This document shows positions 46,068-56,045 of a stretch of 64,000 bases of DNA, piece by piece (the stretch's first letter is position 1; the number at the start of each line of letters is the position of its first letter). Source of the DNA: Symbiodinium natans (lineage: Eukaryota; Sar; Dinophyceae; Suessiales; Symbiodiniaceae); NCBI GenBank assembly GCA_905221605.1, contig CAJNDS010002197.1:205001-269000 (forward strand), read 5' to 3'. The notes below the pieces were generated by a model. It worked only from the letters and a program-made list of their open reading frames with translations, was not told where the DNA came from and searched no databases. The translations under genes and the position numbers were made by a program.

Positions 46068-46140
46068 GTACCCAGCGAGGAAGCCTCGCCCAAGCGACTG
46101 GCACCGCCGAAGGGCAAGGCCAAAGGAAAGGGGGGCAAGG
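46068..46140 (+). CDS. Exon, Lys-Gly rich (PPKGKAKGKGGK)
   Basis: Acceptor CTCGGAG; reads VPSEEASPKRLAPPKGKAKG then KGGK. Ends one base into a Gly codon before GC donor GCCTCT. The same Lys-Gly motif recurs at 48035 and 49151. Confidence 0.62.
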
Positions 46141-46159
46141 GCCTCTCGCCTGAAAAGGC

Positions 46160-46290
46160 CTAGGGGTTAGAGGGTTGAGGGGTTGAGGGGTTTTTGGGGG
46201 TTTGGGGGTTTGGGGGTTTGGGGTTTGAGGGGTTTCGGGGTTTCGGGGTTCAGGGGTTTAGGGGTTTAAGGTTTAGGGATTAGGATTTCG
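46160..46290 (+). repeat. GGGGTTT degenerate array
   Basis: GGGTTTGG, GGGTTTCG variants. Confidence 0.88.
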
Positions 46291-46299
46291 GGCCTTTTT

Positions 46300-46361
46300 T
46301 ACTCTAGGTCCGAGGGCTTCTGCACCGCTGGAACATCCCATTCGTCTGGGAGCCCCCGGGA
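46300..46361 (+). CDS. Candidate exon
   Basis: Acceptor CTCTAG. In phase with 46140 it reads PRASAPLEHPIRLGAPGKS; a different frame reads VRGLLHRWNIPFVWEPPG. Either is plausible. Confidence 0.4.
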
Positions 46362-46417
46362 AATCCTCCATCCCAAAGCCTTTGTTCTTTGTACACCCGC
46401 AGCCAAAAACCAGAACC

Positions 46418-46475
46418 CCACCCTGAACCCTAAACCCTAAACCCTAAACCCTAAACCCTACACCCTACACCCTAA
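46418..46475 (-). repeat. CCCTAAA array
   Basis: Seven units. Confidence 0.94.
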
Positions 46476-46559
46476 GAGGCCCCACAAAGGGCGCCAGAGC
46501 TTAGAGAGCTGAGCATAACATGCGTTTTTGCTTTGTTCCCATACTTGCTGTTGAACCCA

Positions 46560-46650
46560 AAGGGTTTGGGGTTTTGGGTTTTGGGTTTGGGGTTTTGGGT
46601 TTGGGGTTTTGGGGTGGGGTTTTGGGTCTGGGGTTTAGGGTTAGGCCCTA
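46560..46650 (+). repeat. GGGTTTTGGG array
   Basis: Degenerate units. Confidence 0.88.
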
Positions 46651-47040
46651 TAAACCCTAAAGAGGTTTTGAACAAACCGGGGCTGGAATAGCTTGGCTTG
46701 AGGTTGATTTATAAAGGATTCGGGGCACCGAGGTTGTAGGTAAGGCATACACAACTACACGTACTTGCTTTACTTCAGGTTTACCAGGGTTAAGATTGCA
46801 GAATCTCCCAGGGGGTTCGCAAGTGCCAATAGCGACGCTTAACAGACAGGAAAGATGGAGCTGCTTATATGTTGGGCTTCTTCTTGACTCGCCAAAAGTT
46901 ATTCGAACCCTGTGCGACGCAAGGCACGTCCCGGACAAGCCTGTGACAGGCATGCCTGGAACAAACGGACAAAATTGTGAGCCAGGGTGACCTTCCCGTG
47001 GACAGCACGCGCACAAGTGGAGGAATGCGCATCGTGACAA
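46651..47040. other. Unassigned unique DNA
   Basis: A minus frame (46657-47040, 127 codons) and a + frame overlap; neither shows a known domain. Confidence 0.35.
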
Positions 47041-47139
47041 TCCTGAGGGTCAGGTTATCAGCCCTAAACCCTCCAAGCCATAAGATCCTAAAGCCCTAAA
47101 CCCTAAAACTCTGCAACCTGGAAACGCTGAAAGCCTAAT

Positions 47140-47340
47140 TGAGCCCTAAACGAAACCCTAGACCCCAAACTCCCCGATGCCACTAGCCCCGTAAACCCCG
47201 AAACCCTAAACTCCCAAGACCCCAAACACCCTAAACCTTTGAACCCTAAACCTTGGGAAGGTTTAGGGTTTAGGGTTTAGGGTGTAGGGTGTAGGGTGTA
47301 GGGTTTAGGGTTTAGGGTTTAGGGTTTAGGGTTTAGGCAC
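47140..47340. repeat. Degenerate CCCTAAA then TTTAGGG
   Basis: Minus-type scraps to 47250, then a clean TTTAGGG array (47260-47335) with three GGGTGTA units. Confidence 0.92.
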
Positions 47341-47539
47341 CCTAAGCCCTCCAAGCCCCTTTAAGCCCAGGTAAGGGGCCTGCACTACCGAGCCCCCGGC
47401 CATCCGAAGGCGACAACACGGAAGGCAGCCAAAGCTGGTCTTGCCTTTCCAGTTTCAGGGTCCTAGCCCTTGGGGATTTAGGGTTTTAGGGTTTAGGGTC
47501 TAGGGTTTAGAGTTCGGGGCCGAGTTGGTAGGGTTTTTG

Positions 47540-47672
47540 GGATAGGGTTTAGGGTTTAGGGTTTAGGGTTTAGGGTTTAGGGTTTAGGGTTTAGGGTTTA
47601 GGGTTTAGGGTTTAGGGTTTAGGGTTTAGGGTTTAGGGTGTAGGGTGTAGGGTTTAGGGTTTAGGGTTTAGG
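47540..47672 (+). repeat. TTTAGGG array
   Basis: Nearly pure with two GGGTGTA units. Confidence 0.98.
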
Positions 47673-47756
47673 GGTATTCTTGAGCGAGGGGCTCGGGCGA
47701 GCTGTCAAAACATGCTTGTGGCTTTAGGGTTTATGCTCCCTCAGGTGTCAGGAGTT

Positions 47757-47975
47757 AAACCCTAAACCCGAAACCCTAAACCCTAAACCCTAAACCCTGG
47801 AGAAAGGGAGTCATTGCATTTCAAAAAAAAACCAAAACCCTAAACCCTAAACCCTAAACCCTAAACCCTAAACCCTAAACCCTAAACCCTAAACCCTAAA
47901 CCCTAAACCCTAAACCCTAAACCCTAAACCCTAAACCCTAAACCCTAAACCCTAAACCCTAAACCCTAAACCTTG
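47757..47975 (-). repeat. CCCTAAA arrays
   Basis: Short block then 140 bases pure from 47832; pairs in inverted order with 47540-47672 inside one intron. Confidence 0.98.
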
Positions 47976-48034
47976 AGGGCGCTGGAAGGGTTTAGGGTTC
48001 AGGGGGTTCCCAAGCCCGGACGCCCTGGGAACAG

Positions 48035-48106
48035 GCTCCGTTGCTGCTTCCGACGTCGAGTCCACACCCAGCTCTTCTCCAGAGAAGAGTAAAGGCAAGG
48101 GCAAAG
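48035..48106 (+). CDS. Exon, Lys-Gly rich (SSSPEKSKGKGKG)
   Basis: Acceptor GGAACAG, GC donor GCTTCT. Reads SVAASDVESTPSSSPEKSKG then KGK. Leaves a G that completes Gly with GC at 49151. Confidence 0.65.
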
Positions 48107-48129
48107 GCTTCTCGACCGGCAAGAACTGG

Positions 48130-48230
48130 TTTAGGGTTAAGGGTTGTAGGGCTTTATAGGGTTTATGGGGTTTATAGGGTTTATGGGGTTTGTGGTTACT
48201 TCTAGGGTTTAGGGTTTAGGGTTCAGGCGG
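48130..48230 (+). repeat. TTTAGGG/TTTATAGGG array
   Basis: Mixed units with TTTATGGGG. Confidence 0.9.
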
Positions 48231-48368
48231 GATTGGGGCTTAGCGTTTTGGGCTCGCCCGTCCACACCAACCAGCCAAGCAAGCAACCCGCCCATCAAAA
48301 ACAACCACAGCGACTACAACAGCCACAGCGACCACAGCGACCCAAAGCCCAAACCCTTAAGCATAATT

Positions 48369-48463
48369 TGGGGGTTCGCGAAAATAGGGGTACCTTACTG
48401 GGGTCCTCATGATAAGATCCTACTCTTTGGGGGTCTATTTTAGGGTCGCCTAAATTCGGAAAC
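48369..48463. mobile_element. MITE family C, complete copy
   Basis: Left GGGGGTTCGCGAAAATAGGG, right end whose complement is GGTTTCCGAATTTAGGCG. Interior CCTTACTGGGGTCCTCATGA. Confidence 0.72.
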
Positions 48464-48803
48464 CTTCATTTCTGCAGGCAAAGGCCCACCACCCGCTCCT
48501 GCGAGCCGGCCAGCAGGAGAGGGTTGAGGGATTAGGGTTTAGGGATTAATAGGGTTTAGGGATTAGGGTTGGGGTTCAGGGTTCAGGGTTTGGGCTTGGT
48601 GGTCTAAGGCTAGAGGTGTTTGCATCCTGCACCCTGGTGTTTGGGGCTGCTCATGGCACCAAACAAAGAGGGCTCCAGCTTTGTTCCTGTAGCCTGTCCT
48701 CTTCTGGACTCATTGCCAACCACGAGCCTGTGAGGTAATATAGGGGCCGGAATAAAACCTTATAGTATTCCCTTAGGGTCCCTTTATACTTATACTATAA
48801 TAA

Positions 48804-49048
<245 letters not shown>

Positions 49049-49052
49049 TTCA

Positions 49053-49092
49053 AACCCTAAACCCTTAACCCTTAACCCTTAACCCTCAACGC
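49053..49092 (-). repeat. CCCTTAA/CCCTAAA array
   Basis: Five units. Confidence 0.92.
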
Positions 49093-49150
49093 TAACCAGG
49101 CAGGCCCAAAAATTATGCCTGAATCCTTGGGTGTCTGCCCATGCGGACAG

Positions 49151-49194
49151 GCGCCGAGCCGGGCGACAAGGGCAAAGCCAAGGGCAAGGGCAAG
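49151..49194 (+). CDS. Exon, Lys-Gly rich (AEPGDKGKAKGKGK)
   Basis: Acceptor GCGGACAG, donor GTCAGG. Phase agrees with 48035 upstream; ends phase 0. Confidence 0.68.
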
Positions 49195-49665
49195 GTCAGG
49201 GCGCAGGGTTTGCAACAAACCCTACCTCGGACCCTCTTTACCTACAATTTTATGGGTTATGCCTACTGGTTAAGGGCAAAGTACTACTAAACTGTAGGTA
49301 TATTGAGTCCCAGGTACACCCTAAGCCATCCTAAACCCCTGATGCTTCTTGCCAGCGCTTTTCACTTCCACGCCCGAAAATCCTCCATTCAAGCTTGGTG
49401 GAATCGCTGACCATGGCCGTTGGCCCCTGAACCCTATGAACCCTGTAAACCCCAAGCGAAGCTCAATCACCCAAAGCCTCAACCCCGTAAACCCTATGAA
49501 CCCTGCAAACCCTATAGGCCCTAAACTTTGCGCTCAATCACCCAAAGCCCCAAGCCCTCAGCCATGACGTAATGCGCCAACACTGCAATCTTATCGACCC
49601 CATGAAAATCCTCAGCCTTAAGCAAATCTTCGACCTTACACGAGCCCGCGTTGCTTAACCTTTCT
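49195..49665. other. Intronic DNA
   Basis: AACCCTATGAACCCTGTAAA-type degenerate units near 49425-49520. No exon recognised. Confidence 0.45.
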
Positions 49666-49669
49666 AGAA

Positions 49670-49833
49670 CCAGACCCTAAACTCTTAACCCTAAACCCCG
49701 AGCCGGAAATCTTGAAAACCCTAACCCTAAACCCGAAGCCCGAAGCCCTAAGCCCTAAACCCTAAACCCCAAACCCTAAACCCCAAACCCTAAACCCTAA
49801 ACCCTAAACCCTAAACCCTAAACCCTAAACCGC
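49670..49833 (-). repeat. CCCTAAA array
   Basis: Degenerate left, pure right. Confidence 0.95.
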
Positions 49834-49868
49834 AGAATCCCAACTTCCCCCAAGACAAAAACCAAGAG

Positions 49869-49934
49869 CTGGAGGCGGCTGTGGAGCCGACGAAGCCCAC
49901 AGTCAAGCCCTCGCAGGACTCTACGAAGCGCAGA
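49869..49934 (+). CDS. Exon (LEAAVEPTKPTVKPSQDSTK)
   Basis: 22 codons, phase 0 at both ends if donor is GTGGGG. It leads straight into the FH2-like exon at 51062 (TKRR then DLKTLPW). Confidence 0.6.
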
Positions 49935-49939
49935 GTGGG

Positions 49940-50195
49940 GGGTTTAGGGTTTAGGGTTTAGGGTTTAGGGGTTAGGGGTTAGGGGTTTGGGGTTTCTAGG
50001 GTTTGGGGTTTCGGGCTTCGGGCTTCGGGCTTAGGGTTTGGGGTTTGGGGTTTAGGCCTGAAGGGGTTTAGGGTATGGGGGGCTTGGGGTTTAGGGTACT
50101 CGGGGTTTGGGGTTTACAAGTTTACAGGGCCCAGGGTGTATAAGGTTTAGGGTGCATAGGGTTTAGGATTTACAGGCTGTAGGGTTTATAGGGTT
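49940..50195 (+). repeat. TTTAGGG then degenerate
   Basis: Clean to 49970, then GGGTTTCGGGCTTC variants. Confidence 0.9.
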
Positions 50196-50199
50196 TACA

Positions 50200-50920
50200 G
50201 GATTTAAATTTTCTGGCACTTTTTTGTTATCAGGGGTTCCAGTACGAAGTTATGAAGGTTGCCTACAATTAAGGGCTGCGGACTCTAGCCTCTAACTCGG
50301 AGTTCACTAGGTTTTGAGTTATGGGTTGAGGTCTGGGTTTGGGTCTAGGGTCTGTCTTTAAGTTCAGAGTGTAGGCTTCGGGGTTTGGGGCTTCGGGTTG
50401 AGGATTCATGCTTAGGGAGATTGACGGCACGTAGGTACAAGCAGGGTGTTGCAGTTCACCTGCATCTATTCCGGCACTCTAGGCAGATCAACTCAGCAAC
50501 CTCGCAAGGGTTCCCAACCCCAAAACCTTAAACAATTTGAAGGTTTAGGGTACTAGGACCCCCTCCCTTTGTTTATGGTTGAAACACTACCCCCCCACCC
50601 CACCTCCCCCCAAAAGCCCTCAAACCCTGCAGCCCCAAATGCTGAATGCTGAAATCCTCTAAGCTCCTTGAACAACTCAGTTCGAAACCCTTCAAACTCT
50701 ACCGAAGCCCTAACCCTAAACCCTCATCCCTTCAACTCTGAAACCCCTTCGTGCATCCGAGCTTGCAGCTTAAGCCCTTAAAGCTCTGAAATCCCGAGGT
50801 CCTGAAACTGCTCGAAAAAGCTCTTCACGCCCTAAACCCTGAAGCCTCTAAAGCCTCAAAGCCGAAGCCCTAAAGCCTAGAACGCACGAAGCTCGCAAAG
50901 CACTGAACCGTCAAACCCTA
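50200..50920. other. Intronic DNA
   Basis: Scattered degenerate telomere-like units; no exon or element recognised. Confidence 0.45.
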
Positions 50921-50924
50921 ACAG

Positions 50925-51050
50925 CCCTTGACTTGGGAGATGTCCCCCCCCTTTTCTGAAAGTCCTTAATCGGGATCATAATAAGGGGGTACATATAATC
51001 CCGATTAAGGACAGCCTGTTGGTATAAGGGGGAGCATCCCCACCCTTGAC
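50925..51050. mobile_element. MITE family A, copy 4, with 8-bp target duplication
   Basis: Element 50933-51042 begins TTGGGAGATGTCC and ends GGTATAAGGGGGAGCATCCC-CA. CCCTTGAC flanks it on both sides (50925-50932 and 51043-51050). Confidence 0.88.
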
Positions 51051-51061
51051 CCGCATAAGAG

Positions 51062-51133
51062 GATCTGAAGACGCTGCCCTGGACCCGCTACGTGGTCGGA
51101 GCGCAGCTGCAACAGGGCACGATCTGGGACAAG
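51062..51133 (+). CDS. Exon: start of a formin FH2-like domain
   Basis: 24 codons, phase 0: LKTLPWTRYVVGAQLQQGTI followed by WDK. FH2 domains begin with the pattern L-K-x-L-x-W-x-K/R ... G-T-x-W, so the match is good in order and spacing. Acceptor ATAAGAG, GC donor GCCTCG. Starts 11 bases after the family A target duplication. Formins nucleate and elongate actin filaments. Confidence 0.6.
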
Positions 51134-51149
51134 GCCTCGCCACTTCAAG

Positions 51150-51232
51150 GGGCCTATCCTTGGGGGATTCAGTCTAAGGGTATAAGGGGTCCCCTTTTCA
51201 GGGCCCATACGAAGGGACCATGTAACTATCGC
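51150..51232. mobile_element. MITE family B, right part
   Basis: AAGGGGTCCCCTTTTCAGGG and GGGACCATGTAACTA match family B; the left end is eroded. Confidence 0.55.
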
Positions 51233-51280
51233 TGCGGACTCAGATGTTTCGGGTGTTTTCGGGTGTTTTGGAGGATTCAG

Positions 51281-51334
51281 AATGGCAAGATTCTGGGCCT
51301 GGAGTTTGTGGATCCGCTCAATCATAAATCGAGA
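51281..51334 (+). CDS. Candidate exon (NGKILGLEFVDPLNHK)
   Basis: Acceptor ATTCAG, phase 0; reads NGKILGLEFVDPLNHKSR. Skipping it gives a better FH2 join from 51133 to 51598, so it may be chance or alternative. Confidence 0.35.
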
Positions 51335-51391
51335 GGGGGGGGTTCCGAAAATAGGGGTGCCCACTTTGGGGGGTCCCTTTAAGAGGATCCC
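51335..51391. mobile_element. MITE family C, left-end fragment
   Basis: GGGGGGTTCCGAAAATAGGG followed by GTGCCC; right end missing. Confidence 0.5.
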
Positions 51392-51534
51392 TTAGGCCCC
51401 GGGCTCGAAGTACCTACAGCTTCGTGGGTTCAACTCACTCGGTTGAGGGTTTATGGGTTTAGGGTTTGTTCATTCAGCAACAATTTCTGCATACTGGGCA
51501 CAAGTAAAAGCTCAAGCCCTAAGCCCTCAGCCCT

Positions 51535-51577
51535 CAGCCCTAAACCCTAAACCCTAAACCCTAAACCCTAAACCCCA
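51535..51577 (-). repeat. CCCTAAA array
   Basis: Five units, 20 bases before the next acceptor. Confidence 0.95.
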
Positions 51578-51597
51578 CCCCTGAAACCCCTGAAGAG

Positions 51598-51648
51598 GTG
51601 AACGTCGTGTATGAGCAGGACCAGATTATGGATTTGCTACCCATGGAG
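51598..51648 (+). CDS. Exon, FH2-like (VNVVYEQDQIMDLLPME)
   Basis: 17 codons, phase 0 at both ends; acceptor GAAGAG, GC donor GCCGTC. In FH2 domains the G-T-x-W block is followed by a helix of pattern acidic-x2-I/L-x2-L-F; this fits. Confidence 0.55.
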
Positions 51649-51654
51649 GCCGTC

Positions 51655-51775
51655 AGCCCTAAACCCTAAACCCCAAACCCCAAACCCCAAACCATAAACC
51701 CTAAACCCTAAACTCCTAAACCCTAAACCCTAAACCCTAAACCCTAAACCCTAAACCCTAAACCCTAAACCGCCT
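51655..51775 (-). repeat. CCCTAAA array
   Basis: Begins right after the donor; near pure. Confidence 0.97.
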
Positions 51776-52160
51776 GCAGGCGTTAGGCTTTAGGGTTAAG
51801 GTTCAGAGCGTTTCGCGGCACTTCAGGTTTCCATGATGGAAATCATATTCTGAACCATATACCCCCTACAAAACTCGAAGTTCTATTGCCATATAGGGTA
51901 CTAGTCGCATATACCTGTCGTTGAGCCAAGCCCCGAACGTCACTTCTCGTTCATACTTTAGTTGAAGTGTGTTTGTAGCAGTTTGTCAACTTGAACCACT
52001 TGTTTCGCAGGTGCATTCCATCAACTTGTACCATGTGTTTCGCAGGGTTCCACAGTACAAAGAACCTGGCACAGAGGGCAGACATATGGAGCAGGGAGAG
52101 GAAATGCGAAGCAACCGCAACCGTCACGAACGGAGCCCAAGTGCATCTCACGATTGGGAG
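51776..52160. other. Intronic DNA with a short duplication
   Basis: A 35-39 base unit (CAACTTG...CC-TGTTTCGCAGG) occurs twice at about 51988-52048. No exon recognised. Confidence 0.5.
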
Positions 52161-52168
52161 CACCGCAC

Positions 52169-52400
52169 TATGAATCCTGTTTAAACCCCATCATGTGAGC
52201 ATCGTGTTTGCAGATGGCGGGGGCTGTGCCCCCGCACTGTTTTCAAGCCGTTCTAGTTTGCTTCACAGCATATGAACCCTGTCCAAACCCATCATGCAAG
52301 CATCGCGTTTGCAAATGGGGGGCGGCTCCCCCCCTGCCCCCCCAACCTCCCTGCTGCTTTAAATCCGTGCGGGCTTGCTTCAAAACATATGATTCCATGT
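52169..52400 (+). repeat. Two to three copies of a ~120-base unit
   Basis: TATGAATCCTGTTTAAACCC...ATCATGTGAGCATCGTGTTTGCA recurs as TATGAACCCTGTCCAAACCC...; a third partial copy starts at 52386. Confidence 0.85.
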
Positions 52401-52479
52401 GCGAGCATGCGCTCGCACGAACGTGGTACCACAAAAAAGTAAGCGTGAACTGCAGCCGCGTGCACGGGCGGAGTTAATC

Positions 52480-52800
52480 AATTGTTTCTCACGTATCCTT
52501 CAACCTGTCCTTGTTTCTCACGTATCCTTTAGCCTCTTAATCCTTGCAGCCCAAAAGCCCAAAAAACATACCCAAAAAAGTTAGAGAGAGAAACAAAATA
52601 CAGGCTTATATATCCCTTTACAGGACGCCCGAAAAACCAAAGACATACTCCAAAAAGACCAAGAAATACCCCCCAAAACACCTAGCTCCCTTAGAAATTC
52701 CTTAGACCCCCAATCGCTGAACTGCCCCTAAGAAGCCCCTAAAGCCGCAAGCCCCAGTGCCCTGAAACCCCCCAAACCCCAAACCCTAATCTCTATGAAC
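52480..52800. other. Intronic DNA
   Basis: GTTTCTCACGTATCCTT occurs twice (52485 and 52513). Otherwise nothing recognised. Confidence 0.5.
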
Positions 52801-52814
52801 ACGCATTAAATCGA

Positions 52815-52920
52815 AGGGTAGTTACAAAGGTCCCTTAATATGGCCCCTTACCTTCCTCAAAGGGTTCTTATGAGGTGGATACGGGTCGCCCAATTCAGGG
52901 GCCGGTGTTAAGGGACCATG
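52815..52920. mobile_element. MITE family B, right end cut by telomeric array
   Basis: Left GTAGTTACAAAGGTCCCTTA, right TTAAGGGACCATG followed directly by CCTAAACCC. Confidence 0.68.
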
Positions 52921-52985
52921 TCCTAAACCCTGAACCCTAAACCCTAAACCCTAAACCCTAGGCCCTAAACTCTAAACCCTACACC
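52921..52985 (-). repeat. CCCTAAA array
   Basis: Abuts the family B end. Confidence 0.92.
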
Positions 52986-53332
52986 CCTGCGCCGGGGTGC
53001 CTTGGATAGGAAATTGAGAAGCGCTTCGGCAAGAGTGCCGGTGGCTGGGTTGCACAGGGGAGCTTAAGGAGAGGTGCAGGGTTTAGGGTGTAATTAGTAC
53101 GGCTATTTTGAGCCTGTTGGTTGGGGGCTAAACCCTAAGCCCTAAACCCTAAACCCTAACCCTAAACCCCAGTGTTTGGGGCCTGAATTCAATGTTGATG
53201 GGGTTGGGTCCTCCAGGGTTTCTAGGGTTGGGGCACTCGGGTTTGCTGGGCAGCTGGGCTTCTAGGGTAGAACCCTCAGCTCTAAATCCCGCTTGCTGAG
53301 GCCTGAAATCTTAGACAAGGGATAGATGGACA

Positions 53333-53380
53333 ACCTAAACCCTAAACCCTGAACCCTGAACCCTGAACCCTAAACCTTGA
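53333..53380 (-). repeat. CCCTAAA/CCCTGAA array
   Basis: Six units. Confidence 0.9.
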
Positions 53381-53506
53381 CCGGAAACCCAGCCCTAAGC
53401 GCAAAACCCTAACCTTGAAAGCCTTAACCCCGAGACCTAGACTCTAAACCCTTTGAGCCCTGAAGCTGGATCCTTGACAAACCCTAAACTACTATTCGCT
53501 TAAGAA

Positions 53507-53579
53507 CTCCCCCCCCCCCCCCCCCCCCCCCCCTCCCCCCCCCCCCCCCCCCCCCCCCCCCCCGCCCACCCCCCCGCCC
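53507..53579 (-). repeat. Long poly-C tract
   Basis: About 73 bases of C with rare T, G and A; the longest homopolymer-like run in the window. Confidence 0.97.
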
Positions 53580-53694
53580 AAAAAAAAGTGATAAAAGACT
53601 GCAAGCAATAAAACGAAAAGAAAACATTTTTTAAAACAAATATTCCTTGCAAGGGAAATCTGGTGATTATCATCTTTTCTTTGGAAGGGGAACC

Positions 53695-53907
53695 CGAAAC
53701 CCTGAACCCTGAACCCTAAACCCTAAACCCTAGCCTCTAAACCTTAAACCCTAACCCTAAACCCTAAACCCTAAACCCTAAACCCTAAACCCTAAACCCT
53801 ACATCCTACACCCTAAACCCTAAACCCTAAACCCTGAACCCTAAACCCTAAACCCCAAACCCCAAACCCTAAACCCTAAACCCTAAACCCTAAACCCTAA
53901 ACCCAAA
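53695..53907 (-). repeat. CCCTAAA array
   Basis: Mostly clean with CCCTGAA and CCCCAAA interruptions. Confidence 0.97.
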
Positions 53908-53963
53908 CGGGTTCTTCAGCAAATTGTTCTCAAATCAAGCCTCGCCCATACCAAGGCCTGCAG

Positions 53964-54019
53964 AAGGTGGCCAAGGCTGAGGTGAAGGAGAGCAAGAAGC
54001 CCAAGCGCCCTGGCAGCCG
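53964..54019 (+). CDS. Exon, Lys-rich (KVAKAEVKESKKPKRPGS)
   Basis: Acceptor CCTGCAG, phase 0 after 51648. Lys-rich segments occur at this place in many FH2 domains, before the L-D-x-K-R block. The donor is not certain (GTGGAG at 54020 is one choice). Confidence 0.5.
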
Positions 54020-54026
54020 TGGAGGG

Positions 54027-54320
54027 TTTGGGTTTAGGGTTTAGGGTTGAGGGTTTAGGGCTTAGGGTTTAGGGTTTAGGGTTTAGGGTTTATGCAAACA
54101 GTCACTCGGACGGTCTCGAAGCTGCATAAGCCTTATAACGATTGCCTGTTTAGGGTTTAGGATTTAGGGTTTAGGGTTAGGTTTAGGGTTTAGGGTTTAG
54201 GGTTTAGGGTTTAGGGTTTAGGGTTTAGGGTTTAGGGTTTAGGGTTTAGGGTTTAGGGTTTAGAGTTTAGGGTTTAGGGTTTAGGTTTCAGGGTTCAGGG
54301 TTCAGGTTTAGGGTTTCAGC
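54027..54320 (+). repeat. TTTAGGG arrays
   Basis: Two arrays (54027-54095 and 54148-54320), the second long and near pure. Confidence 0.97.
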
Positions 54321-54401
54321 TACTGGGATGGCCCCCCTCTACAGCTTGCGGTCCATTCCTCACACCGAAATCATGCCTGCAGCCTTCTCAAGGGGTCTAT
54401 T

Positions 54402-54550
54402 TTGGACGTTCCACCTTACACTAGCAGTCTTTCTTCGGGGTTATAGTACCCCCTGATAAGTACTAAAGTACTAACAGGGCTTGATAGGGATGATCGTAAC
54501 CCCCCATGAGAATCCCTATCAACGACTGTTAGTTTCAGGAGACATCCCAA
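54402..54550. mobile_element. MITE family A, diverged copy 5
   Basis: Left TTGGACGTTCCACCTTACAC with TAGCAGTC, right ACTGTTAGTTTCAGGAGACA followed by TCCCAA. Longer than the others (149 bases) with internal GTACTAAAGTAC. Confidence 0.7.
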
Positions 54551-54574
54551 GGTTGATGTGAGACCCCCTTAATC

Positions 54575-54640
54575 TTCGGGGTTTAGGGGGTTTAGGGGTT
54601 AGGGTTTAGGGTTTAGGGTTTAGGGTTTAGGGTTTAGGGG
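54575..54640 (+). repeat. TTTAGGG array
   Basis: Short, clean. Confidence 0.95.
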
Positions 54641-55224
54641 CAAGGTTTGCAGGGTGCGCAGTTTCGGGTGTTGAGACTGTTGGGGGTGTCAGGGGTGCGG
54701 GTTTAGGGGTTGCAGGTTTTGGGTTTAGGGTTTGGGGTTTGGGGTATAGGGTTAGGGCGCGTAGCTTCTACAAGAATTCCTAGGGTTTCGGGAATTGGCA
54801 GACCACATGATGGGTGCCCACCCCGCAGAACGCAGTCTAGGGGCCTCCAAAGGTTTGTTTTTGTGCTTAGAGCACAGGGGTCAGCGTTAAGATTTAGGGT
54901 TTATGGTTTAGAGTCCTAAACCCCAACCCTAAACCCTAAACCCTAAACCCTAGGCCCTTTGCACTTTTAGGGTTCAGGGAGGAGCCACAGACCTGGAAAC
55001 CTGAACTCGCGCAGAGCCTGGCCCGTAAAACCCTAAGCCCCGAACCCTAAACATGGAACACCAACCAACGTGGGGCTTTCGGGTTTAGGGTTTAGGAAAC
55101 CCTGAACCCTAAACCCTAAGCCATAGGCCAAGAGTAAGAGAGATTTGGCTCTTGAGGGTTTAGGGTTGAGGGTTGAAGCTTCAAGCCTTGTCACCCTCCG
55201 AAGGCCTGGTTTTGGTTCTCCGGC

Positions 55225-55285
55225 TTTAGGGTTTAGGGTTTCGGGTTTAGGGTTTAGGACTTAAGGTTTAGGGTGTAGGGTTTCG
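55225..55285 (+). repeat. TTTAGGG array
   Basis: Mixed units. Confidence 0.93.
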
Positions 55286-55302
55286 GGCCCCCGTGGCCGT
55301 AG

Positions 55303-55366
55303 GGCTTACGTGTCAAGGACGGTGAAGATCGACAGCATCAACCAGCAGCAGCGCTTCCAGATTGAG
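55303..55366 (+). CDS. Exon, FH2-like (RTVKIDSINQQQRFQIE)
   Basis: Reads AYVSRTVKIDSINQQQRFQI then E. Position and pattern fit the FH2 block L-D-x-K-R-x-Q-N-x-x-I, though Lys-Arg is replaced. Donor GTTAGC; acceptor TAG at 55302 or AAG at 55317. The phase join to the preceding exon is not resolved. Confidence 0.5.
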
Positions 55367-55394
55367 GTTAGCCTCCGTGGCTGGGCTGCAAACC

Positions 55395-55490
55395 CCTGAA
55401 CCCTATCCCCTAAACCCTAAACTCTAAACCCTAAACCCTAAACCCGAAACCCAAACCCTAAACCCCAAACCTGAAACCCTAAACCCCAAG
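55395..55490 (-). repeat. CCCTAAA array
   Basis: Mixed units. Confidence 0.94.
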
Positions 55491-55494
55491 CTTT

Positions 55495-55790
55495 TGCGGA
55501 CTTCGTCCCACCGCCGTCTTGGCGCCTCGGCTGTGCTCGGAGACGTTCCGTGGCATGATTGCGTTCACACATTTCAGTTGCTGTCGCTTGGAAACGCTGC
55601 CCACCCGACATGGCGGGACTGGTTGCTGCCGCTCATGCAGAGTATGCACGGCGCCTACTTTCACCAAGGTGCTGCTACTTGGCAAGGTCGGCAAAGGTAC
55701 TGGGCCTCCAGGACATGTTCTCAGGTGTGCGTGCGTGACGACGTGCGCGCGTGGCACTCGGCAGGATTTCCGAAGAGCTGATGCGCAAGG
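55495..55790. other. GC-rich unique block with several open frames
   Basis: A + frame from 55494 reads DVPWHDCVHTFQLLSLGNAA and PTWRDWLLPLMQSMHG, which looks protein-like, but two other frames (one on the minus strand, 114 codons) are also open. Possibly coding; strand not decided. Confidence 0.35.
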
Positions 55791-55849
55791 GTTTAGGATT
55801 TGGGGCTTAGGGATCTTGCCCAAGGTTCGAAACAGCCAAAACCGGGCTT

Positions 55850-55922
55850 AGGGTTTCAGGGTTTCAGGGTTTCAGGGTTTCAGGGTTTCAGGGTTTCAGG
55901 GTTTCAGGGTTTCAGGGTTTCG
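55850..55922 (+). repeat. GGGTTTCA (8-base) array
   Basis: Nine perfect units. Confidence 0.98.
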
Positions 55923-56045
55923 AGTTTAGGGTTTAGGATTTAGGGTTTATAGGGTTTAGGGTTTAGGGTTTAGGGTTAGGGTTTAGGGTTTAGGGTTTAG
56001 GGTTTAGGGTTTAGGGTTTAGGGTTTAGGGTTTAGGGTTTAGGGG
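55923..56045 (+). repeat. TTTAGGG array
   Basis: Continues the GGGTTTCA block with a sharp switch of unit. Confidence 0.98.
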
